Source: an uncultured Collinsella sp.
GTDB lineage: Bacteria; Actinomycetota; Coriobacteriia; Coriobacteriales; Coriobacteriaceae
Assembly (NCBI GenBank): GCA_902495545.1
Contig: CABUXM010000074.1
Location: forward strand, 1 to 10,145
Direction: 5' to 3'
DNA: 10,145 nucleotides
A program made the translations under genes and the position numbers. Of the stretch, positions 1 through 6,686 are shown piece after piece. Position 1 is the stretch's first letter; each line of letters begins with the position of its first letter. The notes beneath the pieces are model-generated. The model searched no databases. It worked only from the letters and a program-made list of their open reading frames with translations, and had not been told where the DNA came from.

Positions 1-62
1 CTCGATCTGTAACAGCTAGGACCGAAAAACTCGGCTAGATGTTACAGATTGAGATGAACAGG
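1..62. repeat. Palindromic interspersed repeat, copy 1 (left end cut by window)
   Basis: Arms at 1-14 (CTCGATCTGTAACA) and 40-53 (TGTTACAGATTGAG) pair at 13 of 14 positions, with the odd pair a G-U wobble. Inside, CTAG (16-19) pairs with CTAG (35-38), and CCGA (22-25) pairs with TCGG (31-34) around an AAAAC loop. Over about 50 bp the copy differs from copy 3 (5011 onward) at only three positions, and its right arm continues to about 62 with the same flank as the left arm of copy 3. It lies downstream of the minus-strand PTS operon and its terminator. No coding potential is apparent. Confidence 0.85.
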
Positions 63-77
63 AGGACGGGTGCGGTC

Positions 78-122
78 TAAACAAAATGGCCCGCGCATCA
101 CACATCGATGCACGGGCCATTT
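78..122 (-). terminator. Rho-independent terminator of the lacG-lacE operon (module 1)
   Basis: Arms 84-93 (AAATGGCCCG) and 113-122 (CGGGCCATTT) are a perfect 10-bp inverted repeat. Inner GCATC/GATGC pairs extend the stem. Read on the minus strand, the stem is followed by TTTTGTTTA. It lies about 33 bases beyond the stop codon of the EIICB gene, where an operon terminator is expected. Because of the A/T pairs at both stem ends it could also work in the + direction. Confidence 0.85.
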
Positions 123-154
123 ATTGTCTGCAAGCGGCAGGTGGTGTCAGCGTC

Positions 155-1915
155 TTATGCCTCGAGGTTTTCCTCGATCCAGGCGACGGCACCCTTGGGA
201 TCCTTAGTGAGGTCGATGTACTGTTTGCCCTTGGGCGACAGCAGCGTGATGCCCAGGCGGTCGGTGTCGGCCTTCATCTCGTTGTAATAGGTGCGAACCT
301 GCGGAGCCAGGACGATGACGTTGTACTGGTCCATGATGGCGTAGTGGCTGCCGTAGGCACCGGCGTTGGCGGTAATGTCGATGCCCAGCTCGTCGGCGCC
401 TTCCTTAAGCGCGTTGGCGAGCAGTGCAGAGGTGCCGGCGCCAGCGCACAGAACCAGAACCCTCAGATCCTTGCCCTTAAGGGCGGACGGAGCTGCGGAG
501 GCCTCAGTGGCAGAAGCGGTCTCGACAACAGGAGCCTCAACGGCGGGGGCGGCAGCGGTCTTGACGGCCTTGGTCTCCTCGGCCTCTTCTTCGGCCAGGG
601 TCTCGGCCTCCTGCTTGCACAGGACGTTGTCGTAGGCCTTGCAGAACGGGTAGTAGATCAAGAAGTCAACGACCAGCAGGACGACAACCAGGACCAGAGA
701 GATCGGCTGGAAGTTGGTGTCGATGAAGGTGCCGATCGGTCCGGGGAGTGCCCACGGCATGGCATAGATAAAGCCGTTCATGCCCAAAAAGTCGATGAAG
801 AACTTACCAATGAGGACGTTGGCCACGGGGGCAAACAGGAACGGGATCAGGAAGTACGGGTTGAGGATGATGGGCGCGGCGAACAGCAGCGGCTCGTTGA
901 CGGCGAACATCACGGGCACGACAGAGGCTTTGCCGACGGCCTTGAGCTGCTTGGAGCGCATAAAGAGCAGGAAGATGATCGGGACAATGAACGTGGCGCC
1001 GGTGCCGCCGAGTTCGCCGATGTAGTTACCGAAGTTTTCGGTCAGGGCGAGGGCGGGGTGACCGCCGGCCTGCAGCGTGGCGAGGTTGGTGGTGATGTTG
1101 CCAAACAGCGCGGCGTTGAGGGCAGGCTTAACGACCGAGGGGCCGTGGATGCCCATGAACCAGAACAGCGGGATCATGAACCAGATGAGGGCGAGGCCGG
1201 CGTAGGAATCGGCAGCGGCGAACAGCGGGCTCACCAGCGTGGAGATGACGTTGGCAAACGGGACGGCCAAGCAGGTGCGGCAGATAACGTCGATGACGGC
1301 GACAAACAGGATGGAGAAGCTGAAGGCGAAGATGTCGCGGAAGTTCTGGGCGATGGCGCCGGGGACTTCTTTGGGCAGCTTGATGGTGATGTCTCGCTTA
1401 ATGCAGAAGGCATAGATGTTGACCGTGGCAAATGCGGCGACAAAGGAGCTCAGCAGGCCCTTGGTGCCCATGTTGTCGGTAAAGAACACCGAGACATCGG
1501 CACCGTCGATCTTGGCACTCGTCTGGGTAACGGCCAAGATGAGCATAGCGCACATGGCGGCGACCATGGTGCTCGTGGCGTTGATGGCCTTGCCGGCAGG
1601 CATGCGGCGGTTCTTGGAGCCGGTCAGCGCGCTTGCGGTGGTGCCGGCGACCATGATGCCCACGACGCCCATCGTGAAGTTGTAAACCTTGTTGCAGAAG
1701 TTCACGACGTCGACGTTCCACCAGTCGGGCAGCGTAAAGCCGCCGACCGTGGCGACAACGCCCGGCAGGGTCGAAATAAGCAGGAAGACAGAAGAAGACA
1801 GGATAATGGGCATTGCTGCCAAAAAGCCGTCTTTAATGGCCTGAAGGTAGATGTTCTTAGAGACCTTGTCGAAGTACGGCTGACCTTTCTCCAAGAACTT
1901 AACGATCGATTCCAT
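155..1915 (-). CDS. lacE: PTS lactose-type EIICB permease (module 1)
   Basis: A 586-residue membrane permease that imports a beta-galactoside-type sugar and phosphorylates it on C6 at the inner membrane face. The N-terminal EIIC domain (about 1-433) is strongly hydrophobic with many membrane segments. It shows two family hallmarks, GIHGPS (His257) and NEPLLF (Glu341). They are 84 residues apart, as are the sugar-site His and Glu of the EIIC structure of this superfamily. An Ala/Glu-rich linker (about 434-481) joins it to a C-terminal EIIB domain with the phosphocysteine motif VLVLCAGAGTS (Cys490). A C-terminal EIIB is the LacE arrangement; cellobiose-type CelB lacks a fused EIIB. The ATG is preceded by AAAGAGGAG at 1924-1932, 8 bases away. 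It is the second gene of an operon behind the GH1 gene and needs an EIIA in trans. The exact sugar cannot be read from sequence. Confidence 0.93.
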   Translation of the reverse strand: MESIVKFLEKGQPYFDKVSKNIYLQAIKDGFLAAMPIILSSSVFLLISTLPGVVATVGGFTLPDWWNVDVVNFCNKVYNFTMGVVGIMVAGTTASALTGSKNRRMPAGKAINATSTMVAAMCAMLILAVTQTSAKIDGADVSVFFTDNMGTKGLLSSFVAAFATVNIYAFCIKRDITIKLPKEVPGAIAQNFRDIFAFSFSILFVAVIDVICRTCLAVPFANVISTLVSPLFAAADSYAGLALIWFMIPLFWFMGIHGPSVVKPALNAALFGNITTNLATLQAGGHPALALTENFGNYIGELGGTGATFIVPIIFLLFMRSKQLKAVGKASVVPVMFAVNEPLLFAAPIILNPYFLIPFLFAPVANVLIGKFFIDFLGMNGFIYAMPWALPGPIGTFIDTNFQPISLVLVVVLLVVDFLIYYPFCKAYDNVLCKQEAETLAEEEAEETKAVKTAAAPAVEAPVVETASATEASAAPSALKGKDLRVLVLCAGAGTSALLANALKEGADELGIDITANAGAYGSHYAIMDQYNVIVLAPQVRTYYNEMKADTDRLGITLLSPKGKQYIDLTKDPKGAVAWIEENLEA

Positions 1916-2023
1916 AGTTCACGCTCCTCTTTGCATGAAATCTTAATGGCATGGACGTTGAAAACCTATATGGTCTCCCGCTTGCTAAAAGCCCGGGTGC
2001 AGGCGGGGCCGGTCCCAGGGGGA

Positions 2024-2070
2024 GAGAGGGGAGCGGCTGGGTTTGTATCGCATAGGGCCGCTCCCTTCTC
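2024..2070 (-). other. GC-rich hairpin between lacG and lacE of module 1
   Basis: Arms 2029-2037 (GGGAGCGGC) and 2057-2065 (GCCGCTCCC) are perfectly complementary. After one mismatch the stem continues with GAGA/TCTC to 2024 and 2070, giving 13 of 14 pairs around a 19-base loop. It sits in the 176-base gap between the GH1 stop and the EIICB ribosome-binding site. No T-run follows on the minus strand, so it is not a standard terminator. An mRNA-processing or stability element that sets the ratio of the two cistrons is more likely, which is inference. Confidence 0.6.
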
Positions 2071-2091
2071 GGGGGAAAGCGAGGCGATGCG

Positions 2092-3534
2092 CTACTGCGC
2101 GTCCGCCATAGTGTCGGCGAGCTCCTTGTACCAGAGTGCCGACTGCTTGATGTAGCGTTTTTGCGTGTCGAAGTCGATGTAGAACAGGCCGTAGCGCTTG
2201 TTATAGCCATTGGCCCACGAGAACTGGTCCTGCAGGCTCCAGATAAAGTAGCCCTGGACGTCGACGCCCTCGGCGCGCGCCTGGAGCACCTTCTCCATGT
2301 GCTGGTCGACAAAGTCGATGCGCTCGGGATCGGCGACGATGCCGTTTGCGTCGGGCTCGGGGTCCTTGTGGCCCAGGCCGTTTTCGGTGATATAGATGAC
2401 GGGGAGGTTGGGATAGGTGGCGCTGATGTGCTTGAGCGTGTCGTAGAGGCCTTGAGGGTAGATGAGCCAATCCCAGTCGGTGGTGGGGATACCCGGCATA
2501 TCGACCTGCTGCCCGACGCCCTTAAACTTAAAGCACGAGGTGCCCTTGTCTCCGGTGCCGTTAAAGCTGTTGGTGGACTCGCCATCGTAGGCGGCGATAA
2601 ACGCCGACTGATAGTAGTTGAGGCCGAACATATCGTTGCGGGGCGCCGCCTTGGCGAGCTCCTCCATGTCGCTGTCCTCAACCGTAAGTGTGGCGTTGTT
2701 GGCACGCAGAATCTCGTTGATGAGTGAGAGGGTGCGCGCGGAGTAGTGACCCAGGAAGGCGCCGTCCATGATGAAGTCGGTGTAGAAGGCGTTGTACAGG
2801 TCGGCGGCGTGCTGGTCGGCGGGCGAGTCGGTGGCAGGATATGCCGGCGTCAGGACGTTGACCATGCCAATGCGGCCGCCCAGGTGCTCGGTCTCGTCAA
2901 GATCCTTATACAGGTTGACGGCGCGGGCGTGGGCAACGAGCTCGTTGTGCTGGCTCTGGATGCCGCTCGTCACATCAAAGTGATGGTTGGGCGGGAAGTT
3001 GCCTTGGATGTATTGGGAGTGCGAGAGGCTGATGAGCTCGTTGATGGTGAACCAATTCTTGACCTCGCGGAACTCGCGGAAGCAGAACTCGGCATAGCGC
3101 ACATAGGCGTCGACGGTCTTGCGGTTGAGCCAGTCGCCCTGGTTGAACAGGGCGGCGGGGGAGTCAAAGTGATGCAGGGACACATAGGGCTCGACGCCAT
3201 ACTTTTTGCAGCAGGCGAACAGCTCGTGGTAGTGCTTAACGCCCTCGGCGAGGGGTTCGGCATCGTCGCCGTTGGGGAAGATGCGGGTCCAGGCGATGGA
3301 CACACGAATGGCGTTGAGTCCATGCTCGGCAGAAAGGCGGATATCCTCCTCGTAGCGGTTGTAGAAATCACTGGCCGGGTCGGGCAAAAAGCGACCCTGG
3401 GCGACAAGGTAATCGTCCCACATGGTCTTACCCTTGCCTGCCACCTTCGTGGAACCTTCCGTTTGGTACGCGGCGGTTGCGGCGCCCCAAACAAAGCCCT
3501 TCGGCAGCTGCTGTACGCGGTTTAGCAAAGACAT
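2092..3534 (-). CDS. lacG: GH1 6-phospho-beta-galactosidase-like enzyme (module 1)
   Basis: A cytoplasmic family-1 glycoside hydrolase that splits the phosphodisaccharide delivered by the PTS. From the upstream ATG at 3540 it has 482 residues. Visible in that numbering are the N-terminal GH1 signature (FVWGAATAAYQTEG), the acid/base in FTINE (Glu168) and the nucleophile in ITENG (Glu386). The 6-phosphate site is Ser441, Lys448 and Tyr450 within QFSWANGYNKRYG. Trp442 follows the serine. LacG of Lactococcus has Trp429 there, whereas 6-phospho-beta-glucosidases carry a smaller residue, so galactoside preference is likely. GAGGG at 3544-3548 is only 3 bases from the first ATG (3540) but 9 from the ATG at 3534, so I place the start at 3534 (480 residues). 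It is the first gene of the operon, divergent from the LacI gene. A broad 6-phospho-beta-glucosidase remains possible. Confidence 0.92.
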   Translation of the reverse strand: MSLLNRVQQLPKGFVWGAATAAYQTEGSTKVAGKGKTMWDDYLVAQGRFLPDPASDFYNRYEEDIRLSAEHGLNAIRVSIAWTRIFPNGDDAEPLAEGVKHYHELFACCKKYGVEPYVSLHHFDSPAALFNQGDWLNRKTVDAYVRYAEFCFREFREVKNWFTINELISLSHSQYIQGNFPPNHHFDVTSGIQSQHNELVAHARAVNLYKDLDETEHLGGRIGMVNVLTPAYPATDSPADQHAADLYNAFYTDFIMDGAFLGHYSARTLSLINEILRANNATLTVEDSDMEELAKAAPRNDMFGLNYYQSAFIAAYDGESTNSFNGTGDKGTSCFKFKGVGQQVDMPGIPTTDWDWLIYPQGLYDTLKHISATYPNLPVIYITENGLGHKDPEPDANGIVADPERIDFVDQHMEKVLQARAEGVDVQGYFIWSLQDQFSWANGYNKRYGLFYIDFDTQKRYIKQSALWYKELADTMADAQ

Positions 3535-3655
3535 ATGCATACACCCTCTCGTCTCGCTGTTCGATATTGTGCGTTTGCGCTCAGGAGGCTCCCTGGTTAG
3601 CGTTCAGCGGTGAAAAAGCCCGATAAACACTATCTTAAAATGATTAGAACCAAAA

Positions 3656-3669
3656 TGAGCACGTGATCA
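3656..3669. promoter_or_regulatory. LacI-type operator box O1, module 1
   Basis: TGAGCACGTGATCA is a 14-bp near-perfect palindrome centred on CACGTG. It belongs with the boxes at 3678-3691 and 3810-3823 (consensus TGAGCACGTKAWCA). It lies on the operon side of the divergent region, 22 bp centre-to-centre from O2, so both boxes present the same face of the helix. Such boxes with a central CG are typical of LacI-family operators; binding by the adjacent repressor is inferred. Confidence 0.75.
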
Positions 3670-3677
3670 TTTGACAA

Positions 3678-3691
3678 TGAGCACGTTAACA
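3678..3691. promoter_or_regulatory. LacI-type operator box O2, module 1
   Basis: TGAGCACGTTAACA matches O1 and O3 at the left half and has a GTTAACA right half. It is less symmetric than O1. Its centre is 132 bp from that of O3, which would allow repressor-mediated looping across the divergent promoters. Confidence 0.72.
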
Positions 3692-3767
3692 TCCGGCTGG
3701 GATGTATAGAAACAAAACAACTTCAAACAGCCGCGAACGGTTGTATTTGTTCGGTAAGCGGTTTTGA

Positions 3768-3797
3768 TTGACAGAAGTTTTCATGTTGTGGTATATG
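3768..3797 (+). promoter_or_regulatory. Promoter of the module 1 LacI gene
   Basis: A perfect -35 TTGACA (3768-3773) is followed after 18 bases by TATATG (3792-3797). Transcription would start near 3804, immediately before operator O3 at 3810-3823. This predicts repression of the regulator by itself. No comparably good -35/-10 pair was found for the minus-strand operon. Confidence 0.7.
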
Positions 3798-3809
3798 GCT
3801 CGGGTATCA

Positions 3810-3823
3810 TGAGCACGTTATCA
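3810..3823. promoter_or_regulatory. LacI-type operator box O3, module 1
   Basis: TGAGCACGTTATCA is the third box of the module 1 set, placed just after the predicted transcription start of the repressor gene. That is a position for steric block and autoregulation. Confidence 0.75.
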
Positions 3824-3884
3824 ATGTATGTACGATGCGCCATGGGCGCGGGGAATAGTTGGGAAGCAGGTTAGCGTGGAAGGC

Positions 3885-4913
3885 ATGGATCAGCAGACAA
3901 GGAATGGTCGTTCGGCGAGCGCGGCAGAGGTTGCGGCGCTCGCTGGCGTGAGCCGCCAGACTGTGTCTCGCGTGGTCAACGGTATGCCCAACGTGACGGA
4001 AAAGACGCGCAAGCGTGTGCTGGCCGCCATGGAAGAGCTGGGCTTTCGTCCCAATTTTGCTGGAGCGGCGTTGCGCGGCGGGTCGTATCGTTCTATTGGC
4101 CTGTGCATGTACAACATCACACGTGTCGGTAACCTGGCGACGCTCGAGGGTATCATGCAAGCGGCGCGCGAGCACGATTTTGCCGTCACTATGATCGAGA
4201 TGGGCGGCGACAAGCCCTATGCACTTGCCGATGCCTCGCGCCGCATGGTCGAGCGACCCGTCGACGGCATGATTCTCAACATGAACCGCATGGCTCCCGA
4301 TTTTGAGGAGTTTGTTCCCCAGCCGGGAGTGCGAACGGTCATCCTGTCCATGTATGCGCATCCGCGCTGCACGACGATCGACTCCGACCAGTATGGTTCG
4401 TGCGAGCTGTTGACCAATTATCTGCTGGAACATGGTCACTCGAATATGCGGTTTGTGGCGGGTCCGGAAAACTCGATTTCCTCGCGTTTTCGTGAGGCCG
4501 GTTGGCGCGATACGCTGGGTCGTGCTCATGTCGATGCCGCTCCGATGCTGCGTGGCGATTGGAGTGCGGACAGTGGGTACGCCATGGGCGAGCGGATTGC
4601 GGCCGAGGTGCTTGCCGGCGGGTCGCAGGCGCCGACTGCCGTGCTTGCGGCAAATGACCAGATGGCGCTGGGCGTTATCGCCGCGCTCGAGAACGCGGGC
4701 CTGTCCGTGCCCGACGACGTGAGCGTGGTTGGTATCGACGACGCACTCGAGGGACTTGTTCCTCACAATCGACTGACGACGCTGCGATTTGATTTGCGCG
4801 GTGTCGGTAAGCTTGCGTTTGAGGCGGCGATTGGAGAGAGCTCGTCTATCGAGGCGATTCATGTGCCGAGTACGCTGGTCGAACGCTCGACTGTTAGGGA
4901 CATACGGGGTTAG
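3885..4913 (+). CDS. LacI-family transcriptional repressor (module 1)
   Basis: A sugar-responsive DNA-binding regulator of 342 residues from the ATG at 3885. The N-terminus holds the LacI helix-turn-helix (about 13-33, VAALAGVSRQTVSRVVNG) and the hinge (RPNFAGAALRGG, about 55-66). A periplasmic-binding-protein-like effector domain follows, with typical late motifs ANDQMALGV and DVSVVGIDD. The open frame reaches an ATG at 3828, but that start has no Shine-Dalgarno sequence and sits within about 25 bases of the predicted transcript start. A GTG at 3876 behind GGGAAGCAGG is another option. The gene is divergent from the GH1-EIICB operon and flanked by three matching operators, so it very likely represses that operon and itself. 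The effector is unknown; a phosphorylated sugar from the pathway is a reasonable guess. It is clearly paralogous to the regulator at 8820. Confidence 0.92.
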   Translation: MDQQTRNGRSASAAEVAALAGVSRQTVSRVVNGMPNVTEKTRKRVLAAMEELGFRPNFAGAALRGGSYRSIGLCMYNITRVGNLATLEGIMQAAREHDFAVTMIEMGGDKPYALADASRRMVERPVDGMILNMNRMAPDFEEFVPQPGVRTVILSMYAHPRCTTIDSDQYGSCELLTNYLLEHGHSNMRFVAGPENSISSRFREAGWRDTLGRAHVDAAPMLRGDWSADSGYAMGERIAAEVLAGGSQAPTAVLAANDQMALGVIAALENAGLSVPDDVSVVGIDDALEGLVPHNRLTTLRFDLRGVGKLAFEAAIGESSSIEAIHVPSTLVERSTVRDIRG

Positions 4914-4921
4914 GTCCTACT

Positions 4922-4990
4922 CCGTTTGTCTCGATTTGTAACAGGTAGACGGTCAAAAGCGGGCTACGTGTTACAGATTTAGATTCTTCG
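4922..4990. repeat. Palindromic interspersed repeat, copy 2 (diverged)
   Basis: The left arm at 4922-4943 ends in TTTGTAACA and the right arm from 4969 begins TGTTACAGATTTAGA. The outer stem is kept. The inner stem is GTAG (4945-4948) with CTAC (4964-4967), where copies 1 and 3 have CTAG with CTAG. The first pair has therefore changed from C-G to G-C on both sides. The apical stem seen in copy 1 is not clear here. It begins 9 bases after the LacI stop codon and could act as that gene's terminator, though it has no T-run. Confidence 0.8.
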
Positions 4991-5002
4991 GAAAGAGCAA
5001 TC

Positions 5003-5071
5003 CTGTTCGTCTCAATCTGTAACAGCTAGGACCAAAAAACTCGGCTAGATGTTACAGATCGAGACAAACGG
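5003..5071. repeat. Palindromic interspersed repeat, copy 3
   Basis: Arms 5003-5024 (CTGTTCGTCTC followed by AATCTGTAACA) and 5050-5071 (beginning TGTTACAGATC) pair over 22 positions with three differences, each a possible G-U wobble in one transcript direction. The core is almost identical to copy 1. It lies between copy 2 and the terminator of the module 2 operon, in a gap between converging genes. Confidence 0.85.
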
Positions 5072-5085
5072 CTCCCGACCAGCCC

Positions 5086-5134
5086 AAAAACAAAAAGACC
5101 GGGGGCGGCGCGCCGTGTGACGTGCCGCCCCCGG
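5086..5134 (-). terminator. Rho-independent terminator of the lacE-lacG operon (module 2)
   Basis: Arms 5099-5109 (CCGGGGGCGGC) and 5124-5134 (GCCGCCCCCGG) form a perfect 11-bp GC stem. On the minus strand it is followed by TCTTTTTGTTTTT (plus-strand A-run at 5086-5098). It ends the transcript about 47 bases after the GH1 stop. Confidence 0.93.
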
Positions 5135-5180
5135 CTGAGAAATGGGGACAGGTTGTGTGAGCGGGCAACCCCGCCAGCCA

Positions 5181-6620
5181 CTAGTCCAGACGACGGGTCT
5201 GCGCCACGTGCTTGTACCAGTAGGCGCTTGCCTTGGGCGTGCGCTTCTGGGTTTCAAAGTCAACGTAAAAGAAGCCGTAACGCTTGTTGTAGCCATTGGT
5301 CCAGGAGAACTGATCCTGCAGGCTCCACAGGAAGTAGCCGCCCACGTTGACGCCCACCTCCATGGCCTTGAGCAGCCAACGCAGGTGCTGCTCGATGTAG
5401 TCGATGCGCGGCTGGTCGTCCACAAAACCGTCCTTGTAGGGGTCCTTGTAGCCCATGCCGTTCTCGGTGATGAAGATCTGCTTATAGTTGGGGTAGCGCT
5501 GCTTAATGTAGACGAGCAGATCGAACAGACCCTCGGGATAGATGATCCAGTCCCAGTCGGTGGTGGGGATGCCAGGCTTGTTCACATGCTCGCCAATACC
5601 CTTAACGCGCCAGCGGCCAGTGCCCTTCTCGCCCGTACCGTTGTGGTGCAGGTCGTTCTCGCCGTCGTAAGCCTTCAAGAAGCGGCACTGGTAGTTGTTA
5701 ACGCCCAGGTAGTCGTTGTAGAGCGCGGCCTCGCGCATGATTTCCAGATCCTCGTCTAGGATCTCGATGGTGCCGCCCGAGACGGCAGCCAGGCGGTTGG
5801 CGCACTCGAGGGTGTCGGGCGCATAGTCGCCGCGGAAGGTGGCGTCGAGCAAGAACTGGTTTTGCAGCACGTGCTCGTTGTTGGCGGCTTTGATGTCGGC
5901 GGGGTCGTTCTCGTTGAGCGGGTACTTAAACTCCAGCGACTGGATGACGCCGATTTTGCCCTTAAAGCCGCCGTTGTGGAAGGCCAGCACGGCCTTGGCG
6001 TGGGCGAGCATCATGTTGTGCTCGCACTGGAAGGCCTCGGCCAGATGCGCCTTGACGCCACCGGGGAAGGTGCCCTCGATGTAGGTGTTGGAGGCGTCGG
6101 CCCAGATCTCGTTAAAGGTGAACCAGTAGGTCACCTGGTCGGCGTACTCCTTAAAGCAGAAGGTGGCAAAGTCCACAAAGGCGTCGATGGTCTCGCGGTT
6201 GAGGAAGTCGCCCTTCTCAAAGAGGGGAAGCGGCGTGTCAAAGTGATGCAGCGTGACGAACGGCTCAACGTGGTGCTTGTGGCACTCGGCGAAGAGATCG
6301 TGGTAGAACTGGACGCCCTCGGGGTTGATTTCGCCGGTGCCGTTGGGGAAGATGCGGCTCCAGGCGATGGAGAGGCGAATGCCGTTGATGCCGAACTCCT
6401 CGCACAGCTCCAGGTCGACGGGGTACTGGTTGTAGAAGTCCGAAGCGGGATCGGGGGAGAAGCGCCCCTGGGCCTCCAGAAAGTCGTCCCAGGCAACCTT
6501 GCCCTTACCGTGAGTGCGGGTCTCGCCCTCTACCTGGTAGGCAGCGGTGGCGCCGCCAAAGACAAAGTCCTCGGGAAACTGCGCGGGCGGGTTGGTGACG
6601 CTAGCAGGATTAACGGACAT
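5181..6620 (-). CDS. lacG: GH1 6-phospho-beta-galactosidase (module 2)
   Basis: A cytoplasmic family-1 hydrolase of 479 residues, close to the usual LacG length of about 470. Its sequence reads much like Firmicute LacG throughout, for example FAECHKHHVEPFVTLHHFDT. The acid/base is Glu171 in FTFNE and the nucleophile Glu386 in ITENG. The 6-phosphate binding set is Ser439, Lys446 and Tyr448 in QFSWTNGYNKRYG, with LacG-type Trp440 after the serine. One small oddity is GVNNY (306-310), where family members usually have NYY; the Asn and final Tyr are kept. It is the second gene of its operon, 66 bases behind the EIICB gene. Its Shine-Dalgarno sequence is weak (only GGA within GGATCATC before the ATG), so translation may depend on the upstream cistron or the hairpin between them. 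It is closer to classical LacG than its module 1 paralogue. Confidence 0.95.
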   Translation of the reverse strand: MSVNPASVTNPPAQFPEDFVFGGATAAYQVEGETRTHGKGKVAWDDFLEAQGRFSPDPASDFYNQYPVDLELCEEFGINGIRLSIAWSRIFPNGTGEINPEGVQFYHDLFAECHKHHVEPFVTLHHFDTPLPLFEKGDFLNRETIDAFVDFATFCFKEYADQVTYWFTFNEIWADASNTYIEGTFPGGVKAHLAEAFQCEHNMMLAHAKAVLAFHNGGFKGKIGVIQSLEFKYPLNENDPADIKAANNEHVLQNQFLLDATFRGDYAPDTLECANRLAAVSGGTIEILDEDLEIMREAALYNDYLGVNNYQCRFLKAYDGENDLHHNGTGEKGTGRWRVKGIGEHVNKPGIPTTDWDWIIYPEGLFDLLVYIKQRYPNYKQIFITENGMGYKDPYKDGFVDDQPRIDYIEQHLRWLLKAMEVGVNVGGYFLWSLQDQFSWTNGYNKRYGFFYVDFETQKRTPKASAYWYKHVAQTRRLD

Positions 6621-6644
6621 GATGATCCAATCGTCTAAATCGAA

Positions 6645-6676
6645 GGGCCAGCCGGTCTTGGATGGTCGGCTGGCCC
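6645..6676 (-). other. Perfect hairpin between lacE and lacG of module 2
   Basis: GGGCCAGCCG (6645-6654) and CGGCTGGCCC (6667-6676) are perfect 10-bp arms around a 12-base loop. They lie just after the EIICB stop and before the GH1 start. On the minus strand the stem is followed by TTCGATTT, a poor T-run, so partial termination or mRNA stabilisation is more likely than full termination. Confidence 0.65.
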
Positions 6677-6686
6677 TGGGCGTTAC

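Noticed and set aside
86..2155. Very long open frame (689 codons) on the + strand opposite the module 1 EIICB
   Set aside because: It mirrors the real permease gene in high-GC DNA. Its translation is rich in Gly, Asp, Val and Gln with no domain, whereas the minus-strand frame is a clear LacE.
3671..3676. Perfect TTGACA on the + strand between operators O1 and O2
   Set aside because: No acceptable -10 at 16-19 bases on that strand, and its minus-strand reading (TTGTCA) also lacks a well-placed -10, so I do not call a promoter here.
3807..4862. 351-codon minus-strand frame opposite the first LacI gene
   Set aside because: The composition (His, Arg, Thr rich) and lack of any motif mark it as a shadow of the LacI frame.
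1..5071. Palindromic repeats considered as a CRISPR array
   Set aside because: Only three imperfect copies, two of them 12 bases apart and the third 5 kb away. No regular spacers and no cas genes.
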